From Myxococcales bacterium (lineage in GTDB: Bacteria > Myxococcota_A > Polyangia > Polyangiales > Polyangiaceae): a stretch of 64,000 nt of DNA. Under the pieces are notes generated by a model. It was not told the DNA's origin. It did not search any database and saw nothing but the letters and a program-made list of their open reading frames with translations. A program made the translations under genes and the position numbers. Positions 50,933 through 58,662 of this stretch are shown piece after piece (position 1 is the stretch's first letter; every line of letters begins with the position of its first letter). The stretch lies in assembly GCA_004193285.1 (NCBI GenBank), contig SECP01000037.1, positions 29,746 through 93,745 of the forward strand. The letters are read 5' to 3'.

Positions 50933-51883
50933 ATGGGACACGGTCACGGAGATCCGAAGAAGGTCGTGATTGCGGCGCTGCTCGGCAATGCCGGCATCGC
51001 CCTCGCCAAGTTCGTCGCCGCTTTCATTTCCGGGAGCGCGACCATGATGGCGGAGGCGGTGCACTCTCTGGCCGACACGGCCAACCAAGGCTTCTTGCTC
51101 CTCGGCATGAAGCTGTCGGACAAGAACACGCCGGACCGTTACCCGCTGGGCCGCAGCAAAGAGACTTACTTCTGGGCGTTCATCGTCTCGCTCTTTCTGT
51201 TCTTTCTGGGCGGCGTCTTCGCCATCTACGAAGGAGTGCACAAGCTCACGTCGCCCCCCGGGGAGACGGGCTCGCAGCTGGTGCCGATGATCGTGCTCGG
51301 CGTCTCGCTCGTCATGGAAGGAATGAGCTTTCGCGTGGCGTTTCGGGAGTTCAACAAATCACGTGGCCGCAAGGGCTTTCTGGCCGCCCTGTTCGAGAGC
51401 CGTGATCCGACCATCCCCGTCGTACTCCTGGAAGACTCGGGGGCGGTGTTCGGCTTGCTGTTCGCCTTCGCCGCCGTTGGCATCACCGTCATCACGGGTG
51501 ACTCACGGGTGGACGGCGTCGGTTCGCTCGTCATCGGCGTCCTGCTTTGCACGATCGGCGTCGCCTTGGCGCGTGACACGCGCAGCCTGCTCATCGGCGA
51601 AGGCGTCACGCCGGAGGTGCGCGAGCGCGTGCTTCAGGTCGCCCATGGCGCGCCGCACGTTCTTCAGGTCCGGCAGCTGCTCAGCCTTCACTTGGGACCG
51701 GAGTCGGTGCTGCTCGCCTTGAAGGTCAGCTTCACGGCGGAGCTCGACTTGCCCCAGCTCGAGGTCGCCATCAACGAGCTCGAAGAGCGCATCCGTCAGG
51801 AGCTACCGCAGATGAAGAAGATCTTCGTCGAGCCGGACAGCCGCTACGACGCGACGCTGGACCCGAGCACCGTCGCCAGCTGA
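50933..51883 (+). CDS. cation diffusion facilitator metal transporter
   Basis: A 316-residue CDF protein with six transmembrane helices and a cytoplasmic C-terminal domain. Metal ligands occur in helix 2 (MMAEAVHSLADTANQ, His and Asp) and in helix 5 (LLEDSGAVFGLLFAF). The inserted loop between helices (PDRYPLGRSKETYFWAF and SPPGETGSQLVP) matches the SLC30A9/ZNT9-like subfamily. The metal is most likely Zn, Fe, Co or Mn exported against protons; it cannot be fixed by motif alone. It converges on the cdaR gene with a 7-base gap. Confidence 0.9.
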   Translation: MGHGHGDPKKVVIAALLGNAGIALAKFVAAFISGSATMMAEAVHSLADTANQGFLLLGMKLSDKNTPDRYPLGRSKETYFWAFIVSLFLFFLGGVFAIYEGVHKLTSPPGETGSQLVPMIVLGVSLVMEGMSFRVAFREFNKSRGRKGFLAALFESRDPTIPVVLLEDSGAVFGLLFAFAAVGITVITGDSRVDGVGSLVIGVLLCTIGVALARDTRSLLIGEGVTPEVRERVLQVAHGAPHVLQVRQLLSLHLGPESVLLALKVSFTAELDLPQLEVAINELEERIRQELPQMKKIFVEPDSRYDATLDPSTVAS

Positions 51884-51890
51884 GGCGCCG

Positions 51891-52856
51891 CTACCACTTC
51901 ACGTTGACGGAAGGCGGCTGCAGCTCCGCCTCCGCGTGCGAGAGCGGCAAGCTCACCTTCACGGACGCGGAGCCGTGTTTCAGCTCCTTCAAATCCAGCC
52001 CCTCGACCTTGGTGAGGTCGGCGACGGGCACGATCTGGTCCGGGCGCAGCGCCCGCACTATCTCCGGCGGCCCGGCGACGATTACGTCCACCGTGCGCGG
52101 CGCGACGCTTCCGCCCGCGACTCCGACGACCTCGACGGGCCGGTTTTCGAAGCGTACCTCGCTGACGCGGCGAGCGACCGATACCGATACCGTCGCCGCC
52201 TGCGGGCCCAGGTAGCGCACGCGCTGGGGCGGGGAATCGATGCCGAGACGGCGCTTGTGCACGCCTTCGCTCAGCCCGGACACGTCGAATGCCGAGAGCC
52301 GCGCGAACTGCATCACCTCGATCGCGCTGAGGGGGCCGCTCACGGTGATGGTCTTCGGATCCACGTCCGGCTCCCCCTTCACCACGTAGCCGTCTGCGGC
52401 TTGGCCGGTGATGGCGGCTTGAATCGGGATCTGGCGAGTCGCCACGTCCTCCCACGTGAGCTCGATGCTCGAGGGATCGATGATGGTGATCTTCGTCTCG
52501 GCCGGGAGCGTGAACATGCTCTCGTCGAACACCACCGACTCGCGCCGCCCGTCCCTGAGGTCGATCTCGACCGGCGGGATGCCCGCTTGCAGCAGGTTGT
52601 CGATGGCGCGCGCGCTGCCCTGAAGGGTCACGTGAATGCTGGCTGGGATCGGCGTCATCAGCTCGCGCTCGGCGGCGACCTGCGGCAGGCGCATGACCAA
52701 CGCGACTGGCACCGTTCGCTGCTGCTCTTCCTCTTGGCCGTGAATGAACGCGAACAGCCCCAGCGCGAACGCCATTGCCAAGGCTTTGAGCCCCAGGTTC
52801 TCCGTGAACGAGTCGCGCACGAAGACCAGCAAGTTGGCGAGAAACGCGCGCACCAT
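51891..52856 (-). CDS. YbbR-domain protein, CdaR-like regulator of c-di-AMP synthesis
   Basis: The 321-residue protein has one N-terminal transmembrane helix (LGLKALAMAFALGLFAFIHG) and a series of YbbR domains (VPVALVMRLPQ, VTLQGSARAIDNL, VEIDLRDG; then VTVSGPLSAIEVM-like repeats and PRTVDVIVAGPPEIVRAL). YbbR proteins encoded after cdaA (CdaR) modulate the membrane diadenylate cyclase. The gene overlaps cdaA by 1 base (ATGA), which supports that role. The C-terminal KVSLPLSHAEAELQPPSVNV is the last repeat. Confidence 0.85.
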   Translation of the reverse strand: MVRAFLANLLVFVRDSFTENLGLKALAMAFALGLFAFIHGQEEEQQRTVPVALVMRLPQVAAERELMTPIPASIHVTLQGSARAIDNLLQAGIPPVEIDLRDGRRESVVFDESMFTLPAETKITIIDPSSIELTWEDVATRQIPIQAAITGQAADGYVVKGEPDVDPKTITVSGPLSAIEVMQFARLSAFDVSGLSEGVHKRRLGIDSPPQRVRYLGPQAATVSVSVARRVSEVRFENRPVEVVGVAGGSVAPRTVDVIVAGPPEIVRALRPDQIVPVADLTKVEGLDLKELKHGSASVKVSLPLSHAEAELQPPSVNVKW

Positions 52857-54019
52857 CAGCTGTCCCCTTGCGAGTCGCGCCCGCCGCCGGTCGGCGGAAC
52901 CACCGCTTCTCGCTCACCGCTGATCGTGACCGGGGTGCGGAGAGGAGCCGCGGCCGGGTTCACGGGAGACGCCGCGCGCAGCGGCCCGGACGCCGGGGGT
53001 GACGCGGGTGTGATCGCGCCGCTGGTACGTAGGGGCGGCGGCGGCTCGCTCTTCGGTCGCCCCAGCGCCTCTTCGGCGATCAAGCTGATGCGTGGTGCGA
53101 TGGAATCCGGTTGGCTGTCACGCTCGCGTGAGGCGCGAGAAGCCTCCAGCTCCGTGTGGGGCGGAACCTTGGAGAGCGACTCGGGGCCTCCGTCGCGCGC
53201 CACCTTGTTGCGCCGGGACTTCTTGCGCACCTTGGGGCTGAAGATGGCGTCCAGCATCGTGCGCAGCTTCGGCCCGTCCAAGTTGCTCGCGATGTTGCCG
53301 TTGAAGCAGAAGCTGATGGTGCCGCGCTCTTCGCTGACGATGACGACCACCGCGTCCGTCTCCTCCGTAATACCGAGCGCCGCCCGGTGTCGCGAGCCGA
53401 AGCTGTCGTCCACCACGCGCCCCTCTGGCATCGGGAAGAAGACGCCCGCCTTGGCGACGCGCAGGTTGCGAATGACGACGGAGCCGTCGTGCAGCTTGTT
53501 CATGCTCTCGGGCAGAAATAGCGCCACGAGCAGCTCGCGCGTCACCTGCGCATCCAGCGTGTGACCTTTGTGCACGCCGACGAACTCGTCCAAATTCGCG
53601 TCTTGCTCGAAGGTGATGAGCGCGCCGATACGGTGGCGGGCAAGCTCCGTAGCCGCCTCCACCACTTCGTCGATGACCTTCGTTTCCTGCGCGCGCACCA
53701 GGCTGCCGAACCAGGCGCGACTACCGACGCGCTGCAGGCCGCGTCGGATGTCGCTTTGGAAGACGACCACGATGATGAGCAGCATGCTCGAGATGAGCGC
53801 GCCCATCACGCTGATGACGGTGGCGAGCCGAAGCACCTGCGCGACCACGTACAGCACGAACACCAGCGAGAGGCCGAGACCGACCTGCATCGCGCGCGTG
53901 CCCCGCAGCACGAGGAGGGCGCGGTACGCCAGGTAGTAGACGAGGAACACGTCCAGCGCGTCGCGCGCGAGCTGGAGCATCGTGCGGCCTTCCCAATAGG
54001 CGCGGACGGCTTCAAACAT
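52856..54019 (-). CDS. cdaA: diadenylate cyclase (c-di-AMP synthase)
   Basis: The 387-residue protein is CdaA/DacA-like: three N-terminal helices (residues 20-90), then a DAC domain with the expected order of blocks (VVFQSDIRRGLQRVG, TELARHRIGALITFEQD, GHTLDAQVTRELLVALF, GSRHRAALGITEETDAVVVIVSEE). The RHR motif is intact at 210-212, but the usual DGA motif reads DGS (178-180). A C-terminal tail of about 120 residues rich in Pro/Ser follows. It makes c-di-AMP, which controls osmolyte and wall homeostasis. It lies between folP (8-base overlap) and the YbbR gene, an arrangement common in bacteria. Confidence 0.9.
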   Translation of the reverse strand: MFEAVRAYWEGRTMLQLARDALDVFLVYYLAYRALLVLRGTRAMQVGLGLSLVFVLYVVAQVLRLATVISVMGALISSMLLIIVVVFQSDIRRGLQRVGSRAWFGSLVRAQETKVIDEVVEAATELARHRIGALITFEQDANLDEFVGVHKGHTLDAQVTRELLVALFLPESMNKLHDGSVVIRNLRVAKAGVFFPMPEGRVVDDSFGSRHRAALGITEETDAVVVIVSEERGTISFCFNGNIASNLDGPKLRTMLDAIFSPKVRKKSRRNKVARDGGPESLSKVPPHTELEASRASRERDSQPDSIAPRISLIAEEALGRPKSEPPPPLRTSGAITPASPPASGPLRAASPVNPAAAPLRTPVTISGEREAVVPPTGGGRDSQGDS

Positions 54020-54881
54020 GAGCGCTCTCCGCGGGCGAAGGGGAGAGGGCCTCGGTCACCGAGAGCGCTTGGCGTACGGCGCGCACGTCGTGAACCCGAA
54101 GAACGGAGGCGCCTCGAGCTGCGCTCCACAAGCAAGCCGCGATGGTGCCGCCGAGGCGCTCCTCCGGACCGACGTCGTCTACGGCGCGAATGAAAGACTT
54201 TCGACTCACGCCCACGACGACGGGCACGGCCAGGTCTCGCAGCTCCCCCAGCCGCCGTAGGAGCTCGAAAGACTGCTCTGCGTTTTTACCGAAGCCGATG
54301 CCGGGGTCGAGCCACACCCGCTCGAACGGGAGACCTGCCGCCACCGCTCGATCGCGCGCGGCGCACCACTCGCGTCGCACGTCCGCCACGACGTCCTCAT
54401 AGGCGTCGTCCGGGTACTCCGAAAAGCCGGACATGGAGCCCAGGGAACCTCGCGTGTGCATGAGCACCAGGGTGCCGCCCGCGCGCGCCGTGACCCGCGC
54501 GAGGTCCGGGTCCGCCAGGCAAGAAACATCGTTCACGATGCTCGCACCCCTGGCGAGCATCCGCTCTGCCACCCGGGGGCTGGTCGTGTCCACGGAGACG
54601 AGCAGGCGCCCGCTCGCGACGGCGTGCGCCACCGCTGGTTCCACCCGCGCGATCTGCGCGTCGTCGGCAACGGGCTCCGCCCCGGGGCGCGAGGACTCGC
54701 CCCCAATGTCCGCGATGTCCGCGCCTTCGGCCAGCAGCTGGTCGACGCGAGCCAAGGCGTGCTCAGGCGTCTCGCTCCGACCAGATTGGTAGAACGAGTC
54801 CGGCGTCGCATTCACGACACCCATGAGCAGGGCTCGACGCCCGCTCTTCACGGACCCAATCTGAGCCGAGAGCGCACCCAC
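54012..54881 (-). CDS. folP: dihydropteroate synthase
   Basis: The product of about 289 residues carries the DHPS motifs: MGVVNATPDSFYQSG, DIADIGGESSRPGA, NDVSCLADP, VLMHTRGS, WLDPGIGFGKNAEQSFELLRRL and GVSRKSFIRAV, ending LRVHDVRAVRQAL. It joins pABA to the pterin diphosphate in folate synthesis. The start is GTG at 54881 or GTG at 54851; the longer in-frame reading up to 55667 lies inside another gene. It forms one transcript with cdaA and cdaR. Confidence 0.92.
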   Translation of the reverse strand: MGALSAQIGSVKSGRRALLMGVVNATPDSFYQSGRSETPEHALARVDQLLAEGADIADIGGESSRPGAEPVADDAQIARVEPAVAHAVASGRLLVSVDTTSPRVAERMLARGASIVNDVSCLADPDLARVTARAGGTLVLMHTRGSLGSMSGFSEYPDDAYEDVVADVRREWCAARDRAVAAGLPFERVWLDPGIGFGKNAEQSFELLRRLGELRDLAVPVVVGVSRKSFIRAVDDVGPEERLGGTIAACLWSAARGASVLRVHDVRAVRQALSVTEALSPSPAESAHV

Positions 54882-54934
54882 CCTTTGCGCGTAGCAAGAT
54901 GCAGGCCATTTCGCAAGGTTTTGCGGCGCTTTTC

Positions 54935-55744
54935 TCAGGCGAGGACGTCGCTGATCAGGCCCTTGCGCGTCCACTCTTGCAGCCAGTTTCCGATACTGCT
55001 CGCCAGCTCTGCTTCCGCTTCCGCCGAGCTGGCCGCAAGCTCGGCGGCGGCACCTAGCGGCCTGCCTTCCGCAAGGGCGCTCAGAAACACGTGCGCAACC
55101 GGCGACACCGGCATGTCCCACAGGCGGAGCTCCCGCCGGTACACCACGACGTGGCTCGCCCGCTCGTCCGGAATGGCCACCGGCTCGTCGCTTTCGGCGC
55201 GGAGCTTTCGACGGAGGTCCGCGACCGGGTAGCGCAGGCTGAGCAAGCGGACGCACGGGGCGATCACCAATCTCGCCTCCGTGAAGGATTCCTCCGGGAT
55301 GGACGCGAGGCGCTCTGGCGCTAGAGGCTGAGTATCCGGCGCATCGAACACCTCCACGTAGGCGAGCTCGAGCCGAGCCATGTCCAGGCACAGCGCCTGG
55401 TGGGGGAGCCAGCTCGCCTGGGCGATGATTTCCGGCAGACGGAAGCCCAGGTCGCGCAGTGTGTAGCTCTCGGGGGTAACCTGCGCGAGGTACGCCTCCG
55501 CCAGCTTTTCCCACTCCTGCTGGCCGAGGATGCCGCCCAGCCCGGGGAAGTCCTCCACGAGGGAGCTGGTGTGTCGCAGCCAGAACTGCTCTCGGTAGAT
55601 CTCTAGCTGCTCGGCCGGCGAGAGGCGCGAGCTCCCCGCGATGTGCTCGGCCGCGAAGCGTGACCACTCTTCGCTGGGGACGAGCGAGCCGCGCGAGCGA
55701 AGCGCGGCCGCCATGCCTCGTTGCAGCGCGCTGAGCTCACTCAT
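54935..55744 (-). CDS. bufC: DUF2063 protein, BufC-like partner of the DUF692 enzyme
   Basis: The 269-residue protein fits DUF2063 (PF09836), the putative DNA-binding-domain family that serves as the partner (BufC/MbnC-like) of DUF692 enzymes. It has LQRGMAAALRSRGSLVPSEE at the start, LSPAEQLEIYREQFWLRHTSSLVEDFPGLGGILGQQEW, then LDMARLELAYVEVFDAP and a C-terminal helical region. The partner presents the precursor peptide to the oxidase. The ATG overlaps the upstream bufB stop (ATGA), so the two are coupled. The C-terminal tail ends near an otherwise empty 53-base gap before folP. Confidence 0.85.
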   Translation of the reverse strand: MSELSALQRGMAAALRSRGSLVPSEEWSRFAAEHIAGSSRLSPAEQLEIYREQFWLRHTSSLVEDFPGLGGILGQQEWEKLAEAYLAQVTPESYTLRDLGFRLPEIIAQASWLPHQALCLDMARLELAYVEVFDAPDTQPLAPERLASIPEESFTEARLVIAPCVRLLSLRYPVADLRRKLRAESDEPVAIPDERASHVVVYRRELRLWDMPVSPVAHVFLSALAEGRPLGAAAELAASSAEAEAELASSIGNWLQEWTRKGLISDVLA

Positions 55745-56694
55745 CCGACCGCCTCGTCGGCCGCAGATTCTCGCGGGCCCCCTTGACGCCACAGCGGGCC
55801 GTCGCTGGCCGCGATTCGCTGGTTGCAGGCCGCCGCAGGCGTGGGGAGGGTTCTGCCGGCGCGCAGCGCGAGCCCTTCGCTCCGCACCTGACGGGCTCGC
55901 TCGGCTTCCGCGAGGAGCACCGGTAGCTCCGGGATCTCGTCGTCCCATTCGACGAGGGTGGAGACCGGACCGGAGAGGGCGATGGTGGCGCGGTACAGGT
56001 CCAGCACGGGTTCGCTCACGCTGCCGCGGTGGGTGTCGATGATGTACTTGCCCAGGTTGGTGTGACCGGCCAAGTGGATTTGAAAGATGCGCGAATGCGG
56101 CACTGACCGCACGAACTCTTGCGCATCGAAGCCGTGGTTGTACGCGGAGACGTAGACGTTGTTCACGTCGAACAGCAGGCCGACGTCGGCGCGTTCGACG
56201 ACCTCGGAGATGAACTCCCACTCGGACAGCGTGCTCGAGCGGTAAGTCAGGTAGCTCGACGTGTTCTCGAGCGCGAACGGCACCTCCAAAAAGTCTTGGA
56301 TCATCCGCGCCCGCTCCACGACCCGGCGCACGGCTTCTGCCGTGTACGGGATGGGCAGGAGGTCGTGCAGGTGCGCGCCGCCTGCGCCGGACCAGCAGAA
56401 GTGATCGCTCACCCAGGGCGTCTTCGTCCGCGCAACGAGGCGCTTCAGCCGCTGCAAGTACTCGCGGTCGGGCTCCTCCGGACCTGCGATACCGAGCGAA
56501 ACTCCGTGCTGAACGACGCGGTAATGCTCGAGCACGCGGTCCAGGTGGTGAAGCGGCTTGCCGCCCCCAACCATGAAGTTTTCGCTGATGACCTCGAAGA
56601 AATCCACCGCCGGGAGCGAGCTCAAAATCGCTCCGTAGTGGGGCACCCGTAGGCCCACGCCAACTCCGAGATCCGGCTGCATCGCGCTGGTCAT
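55741..56694 (-). CDS. bufB: DUF692/MNIO enzyme, BufB-like
   Basis: The 317-residue protein belongs to the multinuclear non-heme iron oxidases (DUF692; MbnB, ChrH, BufB). Metal and substrate motifs are intact: VPHYGAIL, FFEVISENFM, HGVSLGIAG, VSDHFCWSGAGGAHLHDLLPIPYT, ALENTSSYLTYRS, LFDVNNVYVSAYNHGFDA, IHLAGHTN, YIIDTHRG and LVEWDDEIPEL. Known family members convert cysteines of a precursor peptide into thio/oxazole-type groups, giving copper- or other metal-binding products. The start ATG 56694 has a GAGG site about 12 bases upstream. It lies between the precursor-like gene and the DUF2063 gene. Extension upstream in frame (to 57033) is not expected. Confidence 0.92.
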   Translation of the reverse strand: MTSAMQPDLGVGVGLRVPHYGAILSSLPAVDFFEVISENFMVGGGKPLHHLDRVLEHYRVVQHGVSLGIAGPEEPDREYLQRLKRLVARTKTPWVSDHFCWSGAGGAHLHDLLPIPYTAEAVRRVVERARMIQDFLEVPFALENTSSYLTYRSSTLSEWEFISEVVERADVGLLFDVNNVYVSAYNHGFDAQEFVRSVPHSRIFQIHLAGHTNLGKYIIDTHRGSVSEPVLDLYRATIALSGPVSTLVEWDDEIPELPVLLAEAERARQVRSEGLALRAGRTLPTPAAACNQRIAASDGPLWRQGGPRESAADEAVG

Positions 56695-56710
56695 TGACGA
56701 ATCGTGCCTC

Positions 56711-56748
56711 AAAAAAACGAACGGCCCACGTACCGATGACGCGGGCCG
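56711..56748 (-). terminator. intrinsic terminator between precursor and bufB
   Basis: On the minus strand CGGCCCGCG pairs with CGTGGGCCG (one G-U wobble) around a 9-base loop, followed by TTCG and seven T. It lies 26 bases after the precursor stop and ends 16 bases before the bufB start, giving more precursor than enzyme transcript by partial termination. Confidence 0.7.
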
Positions 56749-56773
56749 CTCTCCGTCATTCAGTGAATCCGGT

Positions 56774-57091
56774 TCACTTCGGACAGTGGCCGTTGCAGCC
56801 GCCCTTGCCCTTGCACTCGTTCTTCCCCGCGCAGGCGTTCGCGTCCGTCTTGCACGCGCCCTTACCCTTGCACTCGTTTTTGCCCTTACAGCACTCCTTC
56901 GCACCGGCAGCGTCTGCGGCCGGGGCCGCGCCGTCCGCGGCCGGAGCATCGGCGGCGGGCATATCGGTGGCGGGTGCCTCCGCCGCGGGCGCCTCCGGAG
57001 GAGGAGCACTGCCGCCGCATGCGGCCAGCGCACCCACCATCAACCCAGTAGATGCCGCAGCCAAGATCGACTTCGAAAGACTAAAAGCCAT
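56774..57091 (-). CDS. Cys-rich lipoprotein-like precursor, BufA-like RiPP candidate
   Basis: The 105-residue product starts at ATG 57091, five bases after GGAG. A signal sequence ends in a lipobox (GALAAC, Cys25), and a long acidic Pro/Ala/Asp linker follows. The C-terminal 40 residues hold eight cysteines in two near-copies of GKNECKGKG-x-C (ECCKGKNECKGKGAC and CAGKNECKGKGGCNGHC). Immediately downstream are a DUF692 enzyme and a DUF2063 partner, so this is very probably the substrate whose cysteines are modified, as in bufferin loci. The lipobox would be unusual for a diffusible metallophore and suggests a cell-anchored metal sink. It is also possible that the Cys-rich segment is an unmodified metallothionein-like metal binder. 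Confidence 0.75.
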   Translation of the reverse strand: MAFSLSKSILAAASTGLMVGALAACGGSAPPPEAPAAEAPATDMPAADAPAADGAAPAADAAGAKECCKGKNECKGKGACKTDANACAGKNECKGKGGCNGHCPK

Positions 57092-57276
57092 TGCCACTCC
57101 TGCTTGTTGCTTGTGTTTTGCCGAGACGGCGAACGACGCCGACAGACGGACCTGCCCGCGCTTATGCGCGAGCGCCCCGTTCGGTTTCAGCGGACGGGAG
57201 TTTAGCTGCTAGGCTCCCTCGGCCGCCACTTCCGAGCGGCGTAGTCTCGGTACGAGTGTCCGAAAGGCTTGGATCG

Positions 57277-58662
57277 ATGGGAATTCCGATGTGGACGAAA
57301 GCATCCGAAGCGCAGGTATTCGCCGCGCGTCGCGCTCGGCTGTGCTCGCTCGTGCATGGCCCCGCGTTGCTCGTGGCCGGTCATTCACGCCCGCGGAACT
57401 TTCAACACAATCGGTTCCCTTTCCGCGCTGAAAGCCACTTCCTCTACCTCGTTGGTCATTCGATAGAAGGAGCCGCGCTGCTCGTCCAGCCGGGGGGCGC
57501 CACACTGTTCGCGCCTCAGGCCGACCCGGAGGCCGAGTTGTGGACGGGCCCCATGCCAACGCTGTCGGATTGGTCGAAGGCGCTCGGGCTCGAGGTGCGG
57601 CCAATCGAAGAGCTTCAGGGCGCCGCCGACATCGCCGCGCTGCCTCCGCAGGACTTAGACAGCGCGCTCTGGCTGTCCGAGCTGCTCGATCGCGACCTGG
57701 AGCCTGGGGGAGGGGAAGAGCTGCAAGGCGTGGACGCGGCCCTCGCCGACGCCATGATCACGCTACGGCTTCGTCACGACGACGCCGCGGTCACTCAGCT
57801 GAAAGAAGCCGCGGCGGTGACCTGCCGCGCTCACCTCGCGGGCATGCGGGCGACGCGGCCGAACCTGCGCGAGGCCAGCGTGCGCGCGGCCATGGAAGCG
57901 GAAATCATCGCCGCGGGTTGCGCTACCGCTTACGGCTCCATCGTGACCGTGCACGGCGAGGTGCTGCACAATGAGCGGCACGTCGGCGTGCTCACACCGT
58001 CGGACCTGCTGCTGGCGGACGTGGGCGCCGAGACTCCTGAAGGCTTCGCCGGTGACGTGACCCGCACGTGGCCGGTGTCCGGCCGCTTCTCTGCCACTCA
58101 GCGTGAAGCGTACGGCGTGGTGCTCGCTTCACAGCTCGCCGCGATAGCGCAGGTCGCGCCCGGAGTCCGCTACTTGGACGTGCACCGCGCGGCGGGTCTC
58201 GCCCTCGTCGAGGGGCTCATCGGCCTCGGCATCTTGCGCGGCTCGGCGACGGATTTGTACGCGCGCGGCGCGGCCGCGCTCTTCTTCCCCCACGGCGTCG
58301 GCCACCTCCTGGGAATGGACGTGCACGACATGGAAGATCTGGGGGACCGCGCCGGCTACGCCCCCGGTCGCTCGCGAGCGGAGGCGCCGGGCGACCGCTA
58401 CCTTCGGCTCGACCGCGACCTAGAGCCCGGCATGTGCGTCACGATAGAGCCCGGATTTTATCAAATTCCACGGATTTTGGCGCGGCCGGAGGAAGTGGGA
58501 GAGCTCGAAGGCGCGCTCAATCGCGAAGTGCTCGCGCGCTTCGCGGACGTGCGAGGCATTCGCATCGAGGATGACGTGCTCGTGACCGCCACCGGTCACG
58601 AGGTGCTGAGCGCCGCCGTACCCAAGTCGGTCGAGGACGTGCAGCACGCCATGGTCGGCTAG
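57277..58662 (+). CDS. pepP: Xaa-Pro aminopeptidase (M24 family)
   Basis: About 461 residues from ATG 57277. The N-terminal domain (NFQHNRFPFRAESHFLYLVG, AELWTGPMPT) is the aminopeptidase P creatinase-like domain, and the C-terminal pita-bread domain has all dinuclear metal ligands: LLADVGAE (Asp), AGDVTRTWPVSG (Asp), HGVGHLLGMDVHD (His), VTIEPGFY (Glu) and RIEDDVLVT (Glu). It removes N-terminal residues before proline. ATG 57289 is an alternative start. Convergent with the NamZ-like gene, with a 4-base overlap of stops. Confidence 0.92.
   Translation: MGIPMWTKASEAQVFAARRARLCSLVHGPALLVAGHSRPRNFQHNRFPFRAESHFLYLVGHSIEGAALLVQPGGATLFAPQADPEAELWTGPMPTLSDWSKALGLEVRPIEELQGAADIAALPPQDLDSALWLSELLDRDLEPGGGEELQGVDAALADAMITLRLRHDDAAVTQLKEAAAVTCRAHLAGMRATRPNLREASVRAAMEAEIIAAGCATAYGSIVTVHGEVLHNERHVGVLTPSDLLLADVGAETPEGFAGDVTRTWPVSGRFSATQREAYGVVLASQLAAIAQVAPGVRYLDVHRAAGLALVEGLIGLGILRGSATDLYARGAAALFFPHGVGHLLGMDVHDMEDLGDRAGYAPGRSRAEAPGDRYLRLDRDLEPGMCVTIEPGFYQIPRILARPEEVGELEGALNREVLARFADVRGIRIEDDVLVTATGHEVLSAAVPKSVEDVQHAMVG

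Noticed and set aside
51936..53564. Open frame of 542 codons on the plus strand opposite cdaA and the YbbR gene
   Set aside because: No recognisable domain; both minus-strand genes have strong family motifs and coupled stops and starts.
55741..57033. Long N-terminal extension of the DUF692 protein
   Set aside because: The extra residues are Arg/Pro-rich and overlap the precursor gene and the terminator; ATG 56694 with its GAGG site fits the family start.
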